Source: Cyclobacteriaceae bacterium
Lineage (GTDB): Bacteria > Bacteroidota > Bacteroidia > Cytophagales > Cyclobacteriaceae
DNA: 64,000 bases
NCBI GenBank assembly: GCA_016787645.1
Contig: JAEUUF010000009.1
Location: 1 to 64,000, forward strand
Direction: 5' to 3'
Shown piece by piece: positions 45,196 through 53,400 of the stretch (positions are counted from its first letter, which is position 1; each line of letters opens with the position of its first letter). The notes beneath the pieces are model-generated. The model did no database searches and was not told the origin of the DNA. It saw only the letters and a program-made list of their open reading frames with translations. Position numbers and translations under genes: made by a program.

Positions 45196-46392
45196 CTATG
45201 CGCCCGTTTGGCTGACTGGCGTCGTGGGTGGCAACCAGCGATAGATCACGATGGCCCTGATCAATAGGGCGGCGACAAACGGAATCAGAAAAATGTTCAT
45301 GTGTTGAGGCACAAACGACCACGTTACCAGGAGGATCAGCTCCAGGATGGCAACGCCGAGAAAATACTTTCTGACCATTTCCCGTGTTCGGGATGACAGC
45401 ACGCCAAGAATAAACAGGTTCGTTGGAAGTGCCCACACTAAGTTGAAATTGTTTGCTGCTGCGGCGTGATCGGTAGCCGTCCAAAGCAGGAGAAGCAAAA
45501 CTCCTACTGCCCCCACGATAACAAACAAAATTACGTCAAACCACAACGAGACCCTCTTCCTCCAGGCATCATACAGGCTCAAGAGAATGGTAAGGAAAAG
45601 GAATCCACCGAATATTGTCCACGGATGAACGGGCGCTGGTGTTACTTCGCGAGGCTTGTTTACAAAAACAGAAATCTTTTGTTTAACGATCGGTACCGCC
45701 TGGCCATTCCGGGATATCGTTGCATGATCGAAACCCGATAACACATAGTCGGGAAGATACATGTACTCGTAAGGCGTGGCCTTTTTGTCGATGGGCAGGC
45801 CAAGGCAGATGTCGATTCCCAAATCTCCCCAGGGTTGATCAACGAGATAAATGTCAGTAAGATCGCGGAGGCTGTAATGCGTGGTGACGTAGGATCCGTC
45901 AAACTGAATCGAATCACCTAGCTGCTCGACAAAAACATCACGGACCTTGTTGGCGCAGTTGTTGTAGAAATAGTCATAGCGATAGGTTTCATTCTCGGGG
46001 AGGGCATTCCACTCGAGGAAATCGAAGATCTTCTGCTTTTGTTGCGGCGACAAGTCCAGGACCTGCTCGGTGACCCAGCGATTGTAGTACACATACGATT
46101 TGACGAAATCCGGGTAGGCGTAAACGCCAAGTTTGAACAGCAGGAGCCCCTTGGTATAGTTCAGGTAGAAATTAGGCTGATCGAAATCAAATACGCCATA
46201 ATTGTAGGCGTAATTAATGTTATTGGCAGGATCTTGGATTCGAATGGCGCTATGACCGAATGCAGAATAAAGTTCATCCGCGCCTGGACCACAGGTTATA
46301 ACGGAGATTTCTGCCTGGGGTGAAAGTATGATGGACTGGCACCAGCCGGAGGAGGTACAGAAAAGGAAGACCAGCGTTAATGCTTTCTTCAT
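45196..46392 (-). CDS. DUF4105 (Lnb N-terminal domain-like) membrane protein
   Basis: A 398-residue protein with a signal peptide, a periplasmic DUF4105 domain (about 25-190) and four to five membrane helices in the last 150 residues (FLFLTILLSLYDAW, VILFVIVGAVGVLLLLLW, LVTWSFVPQHMNIF). The domain has the conserved pair H47 (FGHSAIR) and C146 (YNNCANKVRD), consistent with the papain-like Cys/His arrangement inferred for this family. The substrate is unknown; a role in membrane lipid or lipoprotein processing is guesswork from the family name. Convergent with lpd and divergent from the radical SAM gene, so it is a single gene. Confidence 0.88.
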   Translation of the reverse strand: MKKALTLVFLFCTSSGWCQSIILSPQAEISVITCGPGADELYSAFGHSAIRIQDPANNINYAYNYGVFDFDQPNFYLNYTKGLLLFKLGVYAYPDFVKSYVYYNRWVTEQVLDLSPQQKQKIFDFLEWNALPENETYRYDYFYNNCANKVRDVFVEQLGDSIQFDGSYVTTHYSLRDLTDIYLVDQPWGDLGIDICLGLPIDKKATPYEYMYLPDYVLSGFDHATISRNGQAVPIVKQKISVFVNKPREVTPAPVHPWTIFGGFLFLTILLSLYDAWRKRVSLWFDVILFVIVGAVGVLLLLLWTATDHAAAANNFNLVWALPTNLFILGVLSSRTREMVRKYFLGVAILELILLVTWSFVPQHMNIFLIPFVAALLIRAIVIYRWLPPTTPVSQTGA

Positions 46393-46446
46393 CTGGGATG
46401 GTCATGAATTGCCGGGAAAGATAAAGACAATTCATGAGGTCTGCAT

Positions 46447-46454
46447 TACTTTTG
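46447..46454 (+). promoter_or_regulatory. -7 promoter element of the radical SAM gene
   Basis: Perfect TACTTTTG ending 4 nt before ATG 46459, so the mRNA would be leaderless. Confidence 0.5.
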
Positions 46455-46458
46455 ATTC

Positions 46459-47481
46459 ATGGCCAGTCGTTACCAAGATCACCTTCAGCTTCTTTCGCGG
46501 CAGACACCGGCACGCGCCTGGAATGCCGCACAGGTCTGGTCGAGTTATCATCGGTCACGGTGGACCGGAAAGCCGGTCATGCACGGCCTTCCGATCAGTC
46601 TGTCTTTTGAGCCAACTACATCCTGTAACCTGCGGTGCCCAGAGTGTCCTAGCGGGCTGAGATCCTTCACGCGACCTACGGGGATGCTGGGCGAACAACT
46701 TTTTCGGAGGGTGATTGATGAAGTTGCCCCAACATTGTCCTATCTAATCTTTTATTTTCAAGGTGAGCCCTATCTTCATCCTTCTTTCACGGAGATGGTT
46801 CACTATGCTTCCCAAAAAGGAATTTACACGGCGACGTCGACCAACGCGCACTACCTGGATGAGAAGAATGCGCGTAAAACGATTGAGTCAGGCCTCGACC
46901 GATTGATCATCTCCATTGACGGGACTACGCAGGAAGCGTATTCTTCGTATCGGGCTGGGGGGCGATTGGATAAAGTGCTGGAGGGAACACGAACGATGCT
47001 CCGGTTGCGAAAGGAGTTGCGTTCGACAACACCTCATATTGTCTTTCAGTTCCTGGTCGTGAAACCCAATGAGCACCAAGTGCCTGAGGTCTTCCGGCTG
47101 GCGAAGGATCTGGGGGTAGATGATGTCTGGCTGAAGACCGCCCAGATTTATGACTATCAAAAGGGCTCCCCGCTAATTCCAGTCAATGATCACTATTCGC
47201 GGTATCGGAAAAACCCTGACGGAAGCTATTCGATCAAGAACCAGTTATTGGATCATTGCTGGAAGATGTGGCACAGCAGTGTGATCACTTGGGATGGGCG
47301 CGTGGTGCCTTGTTGTTTTGATAAGGACGCGCATCACGTGATGGGCAACGCAGGGGCGCAATCCTTTCGCGAGATTTGGAGTAGCTCGGCGTACAATGCC
47401 TTTCGCGCTTCATTGCTAACCTCGAGGAGTGAAATTGAAATGTGCAGGAATTGCACTGAAGGCACTACGGTTTGGGCGTAG
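46459..47481 (+). CDS. Radical SAM/SPASM domain protein
   Basis: A 340-residue radical S-adenosylmethionine enzyme. The [4Fe-4S] motif C56-x3-C60-x2-C63 is in SCNLRCPEC, followed by the GE-type motif FQGEPYLH. The C-terminal SPASM region holds cysteines in DHCWKMW, VVPCCFDKDAHH and EMCRNCTEG, for one or two auxiliary clusters, with the HVMGN and FREIW blocks typical of SPASM proteins. Substrate unknown: no peptide precursor gene is seen nearby, and similar stand-alone enzymes are widely found in Bacteroidota. Its 3' end overlaps the minus-strand cysteine-rich gene by 17 bp. Confidence 0.92.
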   Translation: MASRYQDHLQLLSRQTPARAWNAAQVWSSYHRSRWTGKPVMHGLPISLSFEPTTSCNLRCPECPSGLRSFTRPTGMLGEQLFRRVIDEVAPTLSYLIFYFQGEPYLHPSFTEMVHYASQKGIYTATSTNAHYLDEKNARKTIESGLDRLIISIDGTTQEAYSSYRAGGRLDKVLEGTRTMLRLRKELRSTTPHIVFQFLVVKPNEHQVPEVFRLAKDLGVDDVWLKTAQIYDYQKGSPLIPVNDHYSRYRKNPDGSYSIKNQLLDHCWKMWHSSVITWDGRVVPCCFDKDAHHVMGNAGAQSFREIWSSSAYNAFRASLLTSRSEIEMCRNCTEGTTVWA

Positions 47482-47629
47482 TGGGGACCTTCACCTGGGC
47501 TATATCTACCCCGCATTTGCCGCAGCCACTGGCGCAGCCCTCCTTAGCCCTGAAACTGCGGATCATCAGGGTGGTGAGAAAGCCCAGGGCTGAAAGGAAG
47601 ATAATACCGACCAGAATTTGCTGGATCAT
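47465..47629 (-). CDS. FeoB-associated-like cysteine-rich membrane peptide
   Basis: A 54-residue protein found by direct reading. It starts MIQQILVGIIFLSALGFL, a single membrane helix, then a basic stretch (RSFRAK) and the cysteine cluster CASGCGKC, ending VPTTPKP. This layout matches the FeoB-associated Cys-rich membrane protein family (PF12669), thought to assist ferrous iron uptake, but no feo gene is in the window. ATG 47629 lies 4 nt behind a perfect -7 box. The last 17 bp overlap the end of the convergent radical SAM gene, which may make the two transcripts antisense to each other. Confidence 0.75.
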   Translation of the reverse strand: MIQQILVGIIFLSALGFLTTLMIRSFRAKEGCASGCGKCGVDIAQVKVPTTPKP

Positions 47630-47633
47630 GGTG

Positions 47634-47641
47634 CAAAGGTA
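47634..47641 (-). promoter_or_regulatory. -7 promoter element of the cysteine-rich peptide gene
   Basis: Perfect TACCTTTG on the minus strand, ending 4 nt before ATG 47629. It supports the reality of the small gene. Confidence 0.55.
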
Positions 47642-47827
47642 ATGATCGTAATAATAACCCGTGGTTTAGCCTTTAGGTTCCGTTCGCTGGCGGACATACC
47701 GGGTCGTAATTGAACAGATCAATCTTAAAAATCCAGCGAAACCGGCCCGAATCGGGGTCGGCACTATAATTGAGTGTAGAGAACTTTTTCAAGGAATTTT
47801 TCATCCAATCGAAAAAACACCCTTCTC

Positions 47828-50236
47828 ATGTTTCGAAATTACCTGAAGACCGCCTTGCGCAACCTCCGCCGGGAAACCAGCAACACGGTACTCAACTTGC
47901 TGGGACTTACCCTTGGAATTGGCGCTGGGCTGATCCTTTTCCTGCTGGTTCGCTACCATAACAGTTTTGACACCTTTCATGCCAAGCGGGACCGCATCTA
48001 CCGGATTAATACTTCCTCGAGGGGCAATCAAGGTGACGACTTTACCTCAGGGGTACCCGCTGTTTTGCCAGAGGCGTTCCGACTCGATTTTCCCGAAGCG
48101 GAAGAAGTAACTTTTACTTCCTATCGCAACGGCGGTTTGGTGACCATTCGCACAGGTGCCGGCGAACCCAAGAAGTACAGCGAAGAGCGGGGCATCTCGT
48201 TCGTGCAGCCTAACTTCTTTCGCATCTTTGATCGGCCGGTATTAGCGGGCAACATTGACAAGGCCCTGGACGAGCCCAATGAAGCCGTGATATCGCGGTC
48301 CATGTCCCAAAAATATTTTGGACGCGAAGATGCGCTGGGCGAAGTCCTTCAATACGACAATCGCGATTACAAGGTAACAACCATCATGGAAGATGCTCCC
48401 AGCAACACGGACCTGCCCATTTCCATCATGTTGTCTTATGTGACCATCAAAAAGGAGCTCGATGAGCATGGCTGGAACAGCATCTGGAGCGACGAGCACT
48501 GCTACTTTCTGCTCAAGGAAGGTGCGCAGGTTTCAGCTATCGAGGCTCGGATACCCGCGTTTGTGAAAAAGTATATGGGCGATGATAATCGCGCCAATCG
48601 CTCGCATGTCATTCAGCCGCTTTCGGAGATTCACTTTGATGACCGTTTCGGTAATTACAACTATAATACAGTGAGCCGCTCGATGCTGCTATCCTTGAGT
48701 GTGATTGCAATATTCCTGCTCCTGACAGCCTGTATCAATTTTATCAACCTTTCTACAGCCGAAGCGGTCAAACGATCGAAGGAAGTTGGGATTCGTAAAT
48801 CACTGGGGAGCACCCGGCGGCAGTTGGTTACACAATTTCTCGGTGAAACAACTTTAGTGACGTTGACGGCAGCGGTTTTGGCTGTGGGAATGGCTGAGCT
48901 AGCGTTGCCCTTTCTCAATTCCTTTCTCGAATTGAAACTGGTGTTGACCTTCAATGACACCATAACCTGGTCTTTTTTGTTGGGTGTGATTGGCGTTGTC
49001 TCCCTGATTTCCGGGCTTTACCCTTCCCTGGTGGTTTCCTCCTTCAGCCCGGTATTGGCATTAAAAAACAAAATGAGCAATAAACACTCATCCGGGTTCA
49101 TGCTTCGCCGGGGCCTGGTGGTTACTCAATTCTTCATTTCACAATTCCTGGTTATCGCTACCCTGGTGATGATTGCCCAAACCAACTATTTCCGGAACAA
49201 GGACCTGGGTTTCCGCAAGGATGCCATTGTAACGGTTCCAATTCCAGTCAGTGAGACACCTGCGACCGGTGAGACGGCGCAGGGCAGTAAGATGAGGACA
49301 TTACGAGATGGGATAATGCGTCTGCCTGGTGTCGAAACGGCGAGCCTTAGCAATACGCCGCCGGCTTCAGGAAGCGTTAGTGGTACAGGGTTTTCTATCG
49401 ATGGGAGTGAAGATTTCTATGAATGCCAGGTGAAGACCATTGACAGCCATTACCTGGACTTGTTTGGGCTGCCCTTGGTGGCAGGGGCGAATTTGCTCGA
49501 TCTTGATACCGCGCAAGGATTTCTCGTGAATGAAAAGTTGGCCGCCATGACGGGCCACACCAATCCTGCCGATATCGTCGGCAAGCGAATTCGGATGTGG
49601 GGAAAAATATTGCCTGTCGCTGGCGTCGTGAAAGATTTTCATACGATGTCGCTTCACGCGCCGATCGAGGCAACTGTTCTGCTTAATCGAATAAGAAATT
49701 ATCGAACGCTTTCAGTCCGGGTGAGGCCGACGGAAATGCAGTCCACCCTGGATGAAATCAAGAATCAGTGGGAAGCGGCCTACCCGGAGCATATTTTTTC
49801 CTATGAATTCATGGATGAATCCATTCGGGAATTCTATCAGACCGAATCAAGAAATGCGGTTCTGCTTTCGTTGTTTACCTCGCTGGCCATCTTTATCGGT
49901 TGTCTCGGGTTATTTGGATTGGCTTCATTCATGGCCAACCAGAAGACGAAGGAGATTGGTATCCGCAAAGTACTCGGAGCCAGCGTGGAAAACATCCTGT
50001 TCATATTCTCCCGTGAATTTGTAGTCCTCATCGCTGTCGGGTTCGTGATTGCCGCACCCTTGGCATGGTGGGGGATGAACAAGTACCTCGATGAGTTTGC
50101 CTACAAAATCACTTTGGGTCCGGGTCTCTTCCTTGCAGGTCTTGGGCTCACGCTCTTTGTGGCTATGGTAACAGTGGGTTATCGATCGATACGTGCAGCC
50201 ATGGTAAACCCGGTACAATCGCTGCGGTCTGAATAG
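47828..50236 (+). CDS. MacB/FtsX-type ABC transporter permease
   Basis: An 802-residue membrane protein with two repeats of the MacB periplasmic core plus FtsX domain, eight membrane helices in total. The N-terminus MFRNYLKTALRNLRR is the typical cytoplasmic start, with a helix at ~20-45; FtsX blocks are seen at AEAVKRSKEVGIRKSLGS and at QKTKEIGIRKVLGASVENI. Such permeases drive mechanotransmission to export lipoproteins, peptides or drugs. The ATPase partner is missing from both flanks, which is frequent for this family in Bacteroidota; the subunit must be encoded elsewhere. Confidence 0.93.
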   Translation: MFRNYLKTALRNLRRETSNTVLNLLGLTLGIGAGLILFLLVRYHNSFDTFHAKRDRIYRINTSSRGNQGDDFTSGVPAVLPEAFRLDFPEAEEVTFTSYRNGGLVTIRTGAGEPKKYSEERGISFVQPNFFRIFDRPVLAGNIDKALDEPNEAVISRSMSQKYFGREDALGEVLQYDNRDYKVTTIMEDAPSNTDLPISIMLSYVTIKKELDEHGWNSIWSDEHCYFLLKEGAQVSAIEARIPAFVKKYMGDDNRANRSHVIQPLSEIHFDDRFGNYNYNTVSRSMLLSLSVIAIFLLLTACINFINLSTAEAVKRSKEVGIRKSLGSTRRQLVTQFLGETTLVTLTAAVLAVGMAELALPFLNSFLELKLVLTFNDTITWSFLLGVIGVVSLISGLYPSLVVSSFSPVLALKNKMSNKHSSGFMLRRGLVVTQFFISQFLVIATLVMIAQTNYFRNKDLGFRKDAIVTVPIPVSETPATGETAQGSKMRTLRDGIMRLPGVETASLSNTPPASGSVSGTGFSIDGSEDFYECQVKTIDSHYLDLFGLPLVAGANLLDLDTAQGFLVNEKLAAMTGHTNPADIVGKRIRMWGKILPVAGVVKDFHTMSLHAPIEATVLLNRIRNYRTLSVRVRPTEMQSTLDEIKNQWEAAYPEHIFSYEFMDESIREFYQTESRNAVLLSLFTSLAIFIGCLGLFGLASFMANQKTKEIGIRKVLGASVENILFIFSREFVVLIAVGFVIAAPLAWWGMNKYLDEFAYKITLGPGLFLAGLGLTLFVAMVTVGYRSIRAAMVNPVQSLRSE

Positions 50237-50245
50237 CAGACCGGA

Positions 50246-51643
50246 TCAGCCGAGAACCAGTTTCATACCCGGGGAAACCTGGTCCGATTTCAGGTTATTG
50301 AGCGCCTTTAGTTTTTCAACGGACACCCCCTTAAACTTGCGGGAGATATCCCACAGCGTGTCACCTTGCTGAACGGTATAGGTGTTGTTGGCGGGTGTCA
50401 ATGCAGAGGCCTGGTTCTTTTGAGATGGCCGAACCCAAAGGGTGAGCTTCTGACCGGTTCGGATCATGTTTCCCTTCAATTTGTTCCATTCGCGGATGTC
50501 AGAAATCCGCACATGAAAACGCTGGGCGATCAGCCCAAGGGCATCACCATTTCTGACTTTGTAAACTATCGGCTCGCGTCCCGCGGTATTGCCTGGAGTA
50601 AGGGCAAGGGCTTCTGCTTCCTTTCTACCCACCCGGGAGGACGAATCCAGAATTCCTGTTCGGTTGCTGGAAAGTTGAACCTTGGCGGCCAAAGGCATCT
50701 TCAGGATGAAGGGCTTAGCGGTTTGAGGAATTGCATTTCGTCGCAACGAGGGATTAAGCGCGTGAAGTTCCTCTACACAGGTTCCCGTCAACGACGCAAA
50801 AGTTTCCAGGTGAATGTACTGGTGAACCGAGATGGTATCGTGCGGCATGATCTCCTCCGGAGCGAGGTTAGACATATTGTGCTCTTCCGCATAGTTCATT
50901 GCATAGATGATCGCCACGTACTGCGGCACGTAAGAGCGTGTCTCCCGGGGGAGATACCGGTAGATTTCCCAAAAGGTTTTCTTGTATCCTGACCGGCGGA
51001 TGGCGCGCTTCACGGTGCCGGGTCCTGAATTGTAGGCGGCCAACGCAAGCTCCCAATTTCCAAAAATCGTGTGCAACTGCTTGAGGTACTTGCAGGCGGC
51101 TTCGGTTGATTTGTCGGGATCCATGCGGTCATCCACATAGCCGTCATTGTGCAAGCCGAAGTACCGGCCAGTGAAGGACATGAATTGCCAAAGTCCCACG
51201 GCGCTAGCCCTTGACACGGCCCTGGGGTTTAGCCCGGATTCAATGATGGAAAGATATTTGAGTTCCTCCGGCAGGTTATGCTGGGAGAGGTGCTTTTCAA
51301 ACAACGGAAAATAAAGGTCCTTCCGACGAAGCATGAGTCGCGTGTAATCCCTGTTTCGAATGGTAAAGAAGTTGATGAAGCCATGAACGTTGCTCGTGTA
51401 CGTAAGTGGAATGGTCTTCTGCAGGCAGGATAACCGGTCTGCCACCAGCTCGGGGGTTTCTTCGGCCGGGATGAATTCATAGGGCTGTGGAAGTGCAAAG
51501 AGGACAGGATCGGAGAGTGAATCTCCGGCCAGGAGTTCGGATTCTACTTGTTCAGCAATGGAATCAGTGACAACCAGTGGCTCCTGTGCTGTTGCCTGGA
51601 GAAGCACAAACATCATCCATCCCGCAAGTACCCAACCTTTCAT
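50246..51643 (-). CDS. Lytic murein transglycosylase with two LysM domains (MltD-like)
   Basis: A 465-residue exported enzyme that cleaves peptidoglycan glycan strands. After a signal peptide (VLAGWMMFVLLQATAQ), an SLT domain shows the catalytic glutamate in SIIESGLNPRAVS, and GLWQFM, AAYNSGPGTV downstream. Two LysM domains follow, at about 355-400 (YKVRNGDALGLIAQRF) and 420-465 (YTVQQGDTLWDISRKF), which bind peptidoglycan. It lies at the end of the minus-strand envelope cluster but has its own promoter box, so may be expressed separately from gatA. Confidence 0.95.
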   Translation of the reverse strand: MKGWVLAGWMMFVLLQATAQEPLVVTDSIAEQVESELLAGDSLSDPVLFALPQPYEFIPAEETPELVADRLSCLQKTIPLTYTSNVHGFINFFTIRNRDYTRLMLRRKDLYFPLFEKHLSQHNLPEELKYLSIIESGLNPRAVSRASAVGLWQFMSFTGRYFGLHNDGYVDDRMDPDKSTEAACKYLKQLHTIFGNWELALAAYNSGPGTVKRAIRRSGYKKTFWEIYRYLPRETRSYVPQYVAIIYAMNYAEEHNMSNLAPEEIMPHDTISVHQYIHLETFASLTGTCVEELHALNPSLRRNAIPQTAKPFILKMPLAAKVQLSSNRTGILDSSSRVGRKEAEALALTPGNTAGREPIVYKVRNGDALGLIAQRFHVRISDIREWNKLKGNMIRTGQKLTLWVRPSQKNQASALTPANNTYTVQQGDTLWDISRKFKGVSVEKLKALNNLKSDQVSPGMKLVLG

Positions 51644-51647
51644 CTTG

Positions 51648-51655
51648 CAAAAATA
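51648..51655 (-). promoter_or_regulatory. -7 promoter element of the LysM transglycosylase gene
   Basis: TATTTTTG on the minus strand ends 4 nt before ATG 51643; a TTG lies at 51676-51678 with a 20-nt spacer, inside the 3' end of gatA. Confidence 0.55.
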
Positions 51656-51667
51656 CGGAGGTAGCTG

Positions 51668-53074
51668 TTAATGATCAACCGTAAGGGTTTGCGCAAATTG
51701 GAACAAGCTGGTCTCCTCAAAGTCATTGGAGAGCGCCTGCAATCCAATTGGCAGGCCATTCTTGTCTTTGCCGTATGGGAATGATAGGGCGGGCACCCCA
51801 GCAACATTGGCTTGCACAGAAAAAATGTCCGCGAGGTAATGGGTCAATGGACTTGTGGTGTTGCCTAACGGAAATGCCGTAGTGGGAGAGGTTGGCAGCA
51901 GCAGTATATTGTACTTACGCAGAAGTTTGACCGTCTCCTCCCGTATGAGACGCCTGACTTTTTGTGCTTGCGCATAATAGGTATCCTGATAGTCTGAGCT
52001 CAGAACGAAAGTTCCCAGCATAATACGACGCTGTACTTCCTTTCCAAACCCGGAGCTCCGCGTTCTTTTGTACACGGATTCGATATCGGAAGATTCCGGG
52101 GAGCGATACCCATATCGTACCCCATCATACCGGGCAAGGTTGGCGCTGGCCTCGGCGGTGGCAAGGATATAGTAAGTAGGGAGCAAATATTTCAGCAGTG
52201 CGAAGTCCACTGTTTCCACCAAATGGCCTTTGGATTTTAGTTCAGCGACGGACCTGTGAAGTGCATCCCGAACTTCAGGCTGCAGGTCGGCGGACTCCAT
52301 GATGTCCTTGATGACGGCAACGCGGAATTGTTTTGAGGCTTTCAGTGATGCAAAGTAATCGGGCACTGGATGACTGGAAACCGTGCTGTCAAAGTCATCC
52401 GGTCCGGCAATTACGGAAAGCATTCGGGCCATAATCGAGAGATCGCGGGTAAGTATTCCCACCGTATCAAACGAGGAGGCGTAGGCTACCAGTCCATAGC
52501 GTGAAACGCGGGCATAAGTTGGTTTCATGCCATATATCCCACAAAACGAGGCGGGTTGTCGCACGGAGCCACCTGTATCAGAGCCGAGTGCGGCATCACA
52601 CAGTTCAGCGGCGACGGCGGCAGCTGATCCTCCGGAAGATCCACCCGGACTGCGACTTTTATCGAGCGGATGGAGCGTAGGCCCGTAGGCAGAATGCTCG
52701 GTGGAAGATCCCATTCCAAACTCGTCGCAATTGTGGCGCCCGATAATGATGGCATCTTCGTCAACAAGGCGTTGTACGACCGTGGCATTGTAGGTGGATG
52801 TGAATGCCCCCAGGATCCGGCTGGCGGCGGTCAGTGGGTGGCCGCGGTGAGCGAAAACATCCTTAAGCCCCACCATGAGGCCGGCCAACTTCCCAGCAGT
52901 TCCGTTTTTTATTTTTTCGTCGATTCGCGCGGCTTCATTTAAAGCTTCGCTGGCGTAGACCGACAAAAAAGCATTGAGATCCTTGCGTGCCTCGATGGCA
53001 TCAAGGTAAGTACGAACCCGATCCGCGCAAGGGGAGTTTCCTTTCGTCAGAGGATATGAGGAGTGAAGGTGAAT
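51668..53074 (-). CDS. gatA: Aspartyl/glutamyl-tRNA amidotransferase subunit A, unusual start
   Basis: Amidase subunit of GatCAB, which converts Glu-tRNA(Gln) or Asp-tRNA(Asn) to the amide form. The amidase signature is complete: catalytic lysine in GLKDVF, GGSSGGSAAAVAA, and nucleophile serine in GSDTGGSVRQPASF. The frame is open upstream to 53149 and the translated N-terminus (ADRVRTYLDAIEARKDLNAF) matches the family, but it has no ATG, GTG or TTG before an internal TTG at 52966, which would give only 432 residues. The span given starts at ATT 53074, which overlaps the tatA stop (TAATT) and gives 468 residues, the family's normal size. CTG 53050 is another option. A frameshift is possible but not needed. 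Confidence 0.85.
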   Translation of the reverse strand: MHLHSSYPLTKGNSPCADRVRTYLDAIEARKDLNAFLSVYASEALNEAARIDEKIKNGTAGKLAGLMVGLKDVFAHRGHPLTAASRILGAFTSTYNATVVQRLVDEDAIIIGRHNCDEFGMGSSTEHSAYGPTLHPLDKSRSPGGSSGGSAAAVAAELCDAALGSDTGGSVRQPASFCGIYGMKPTYARVSRYGLVAYASSFDTVGILTRDLSIMARMLSVIAGPDDFDSTVSSHPVPDYFASLKASKQFRVAVIKDIMESADLQPEVRDALHRSVAELKSKGHLVETVDFALLKYLLPTYYILATAEASANLARYDGVRYGYRSPESSDIESVYKRTRSSGFGKEVQRRIMLGTFVLSSDYQDTYYAQAQKVRRLIREETVKLLRKYNILLLPTSPTTAFPLGNTTSPLTHYLADIFSVQANVAGVPALSFPYGKDKNGLPIGLQALSNDFEETSLFQFAQTLTVDH

Positions 53075-53289
53075 TACTTTCCGTCGTCGAGTCGACCCGC
53101 CTGTTTGGTGGAATCTTCGACTTCTTTCTTCACATCGCTCATGGCGTCCTTAAACTCGCGAACGCCTTTGCCCAAACCCTTCATGAATTCAGGAATTTTC
53201 TTTGCGCCAAAAAACACCAGGACAAAGATTCCTATGAGGAGAATTTCCTGAAACCCTACACCGCCCAAAATCAAAAGGACCGCTTTCAT
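53074..53289 (-). CDS. tatA: Sec-independent translocase protein TatA/TatE
   Basis: A 71-residue membrane protein that forms the variable pore of the twin-arginine translocase for folded proteins. One N-terminal membrane helix (EILLIGIFVLVFFGAKKIP) with the FGAKKIPE hinge is followed by an amphipathic helix (MKGLGKGVREFKDAM) and an acidic tail. tatC is not in the window. It overlaps the presumed gatA start. Confidence 0.93.
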   Translation of the reverse strand: MKAVLLILGGVGFQEILLIGIFVLVFFGAKKIPEFMKGLGKGVREFKDAMSDVKKEVEDSTKQAGRLDDGK

Positions 53290-53400
53290 CTGTTACTGTT
53301 TAAAGATGGATTCTAATGCAATTCAATTACTACTCGCCAAAATTAGGTTAAATATCCGTAATTACCCTACCCCTTATGGATGAGGTAAAAGTGGCTTATT

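Noticed and set aside
51668-53149. Frameshifted gatA with a start in another frame
   Set aside because: The correct frame already encodes a plausible N-terminus up to the tatA stop, so no shift is needed; still open until reads are checked.
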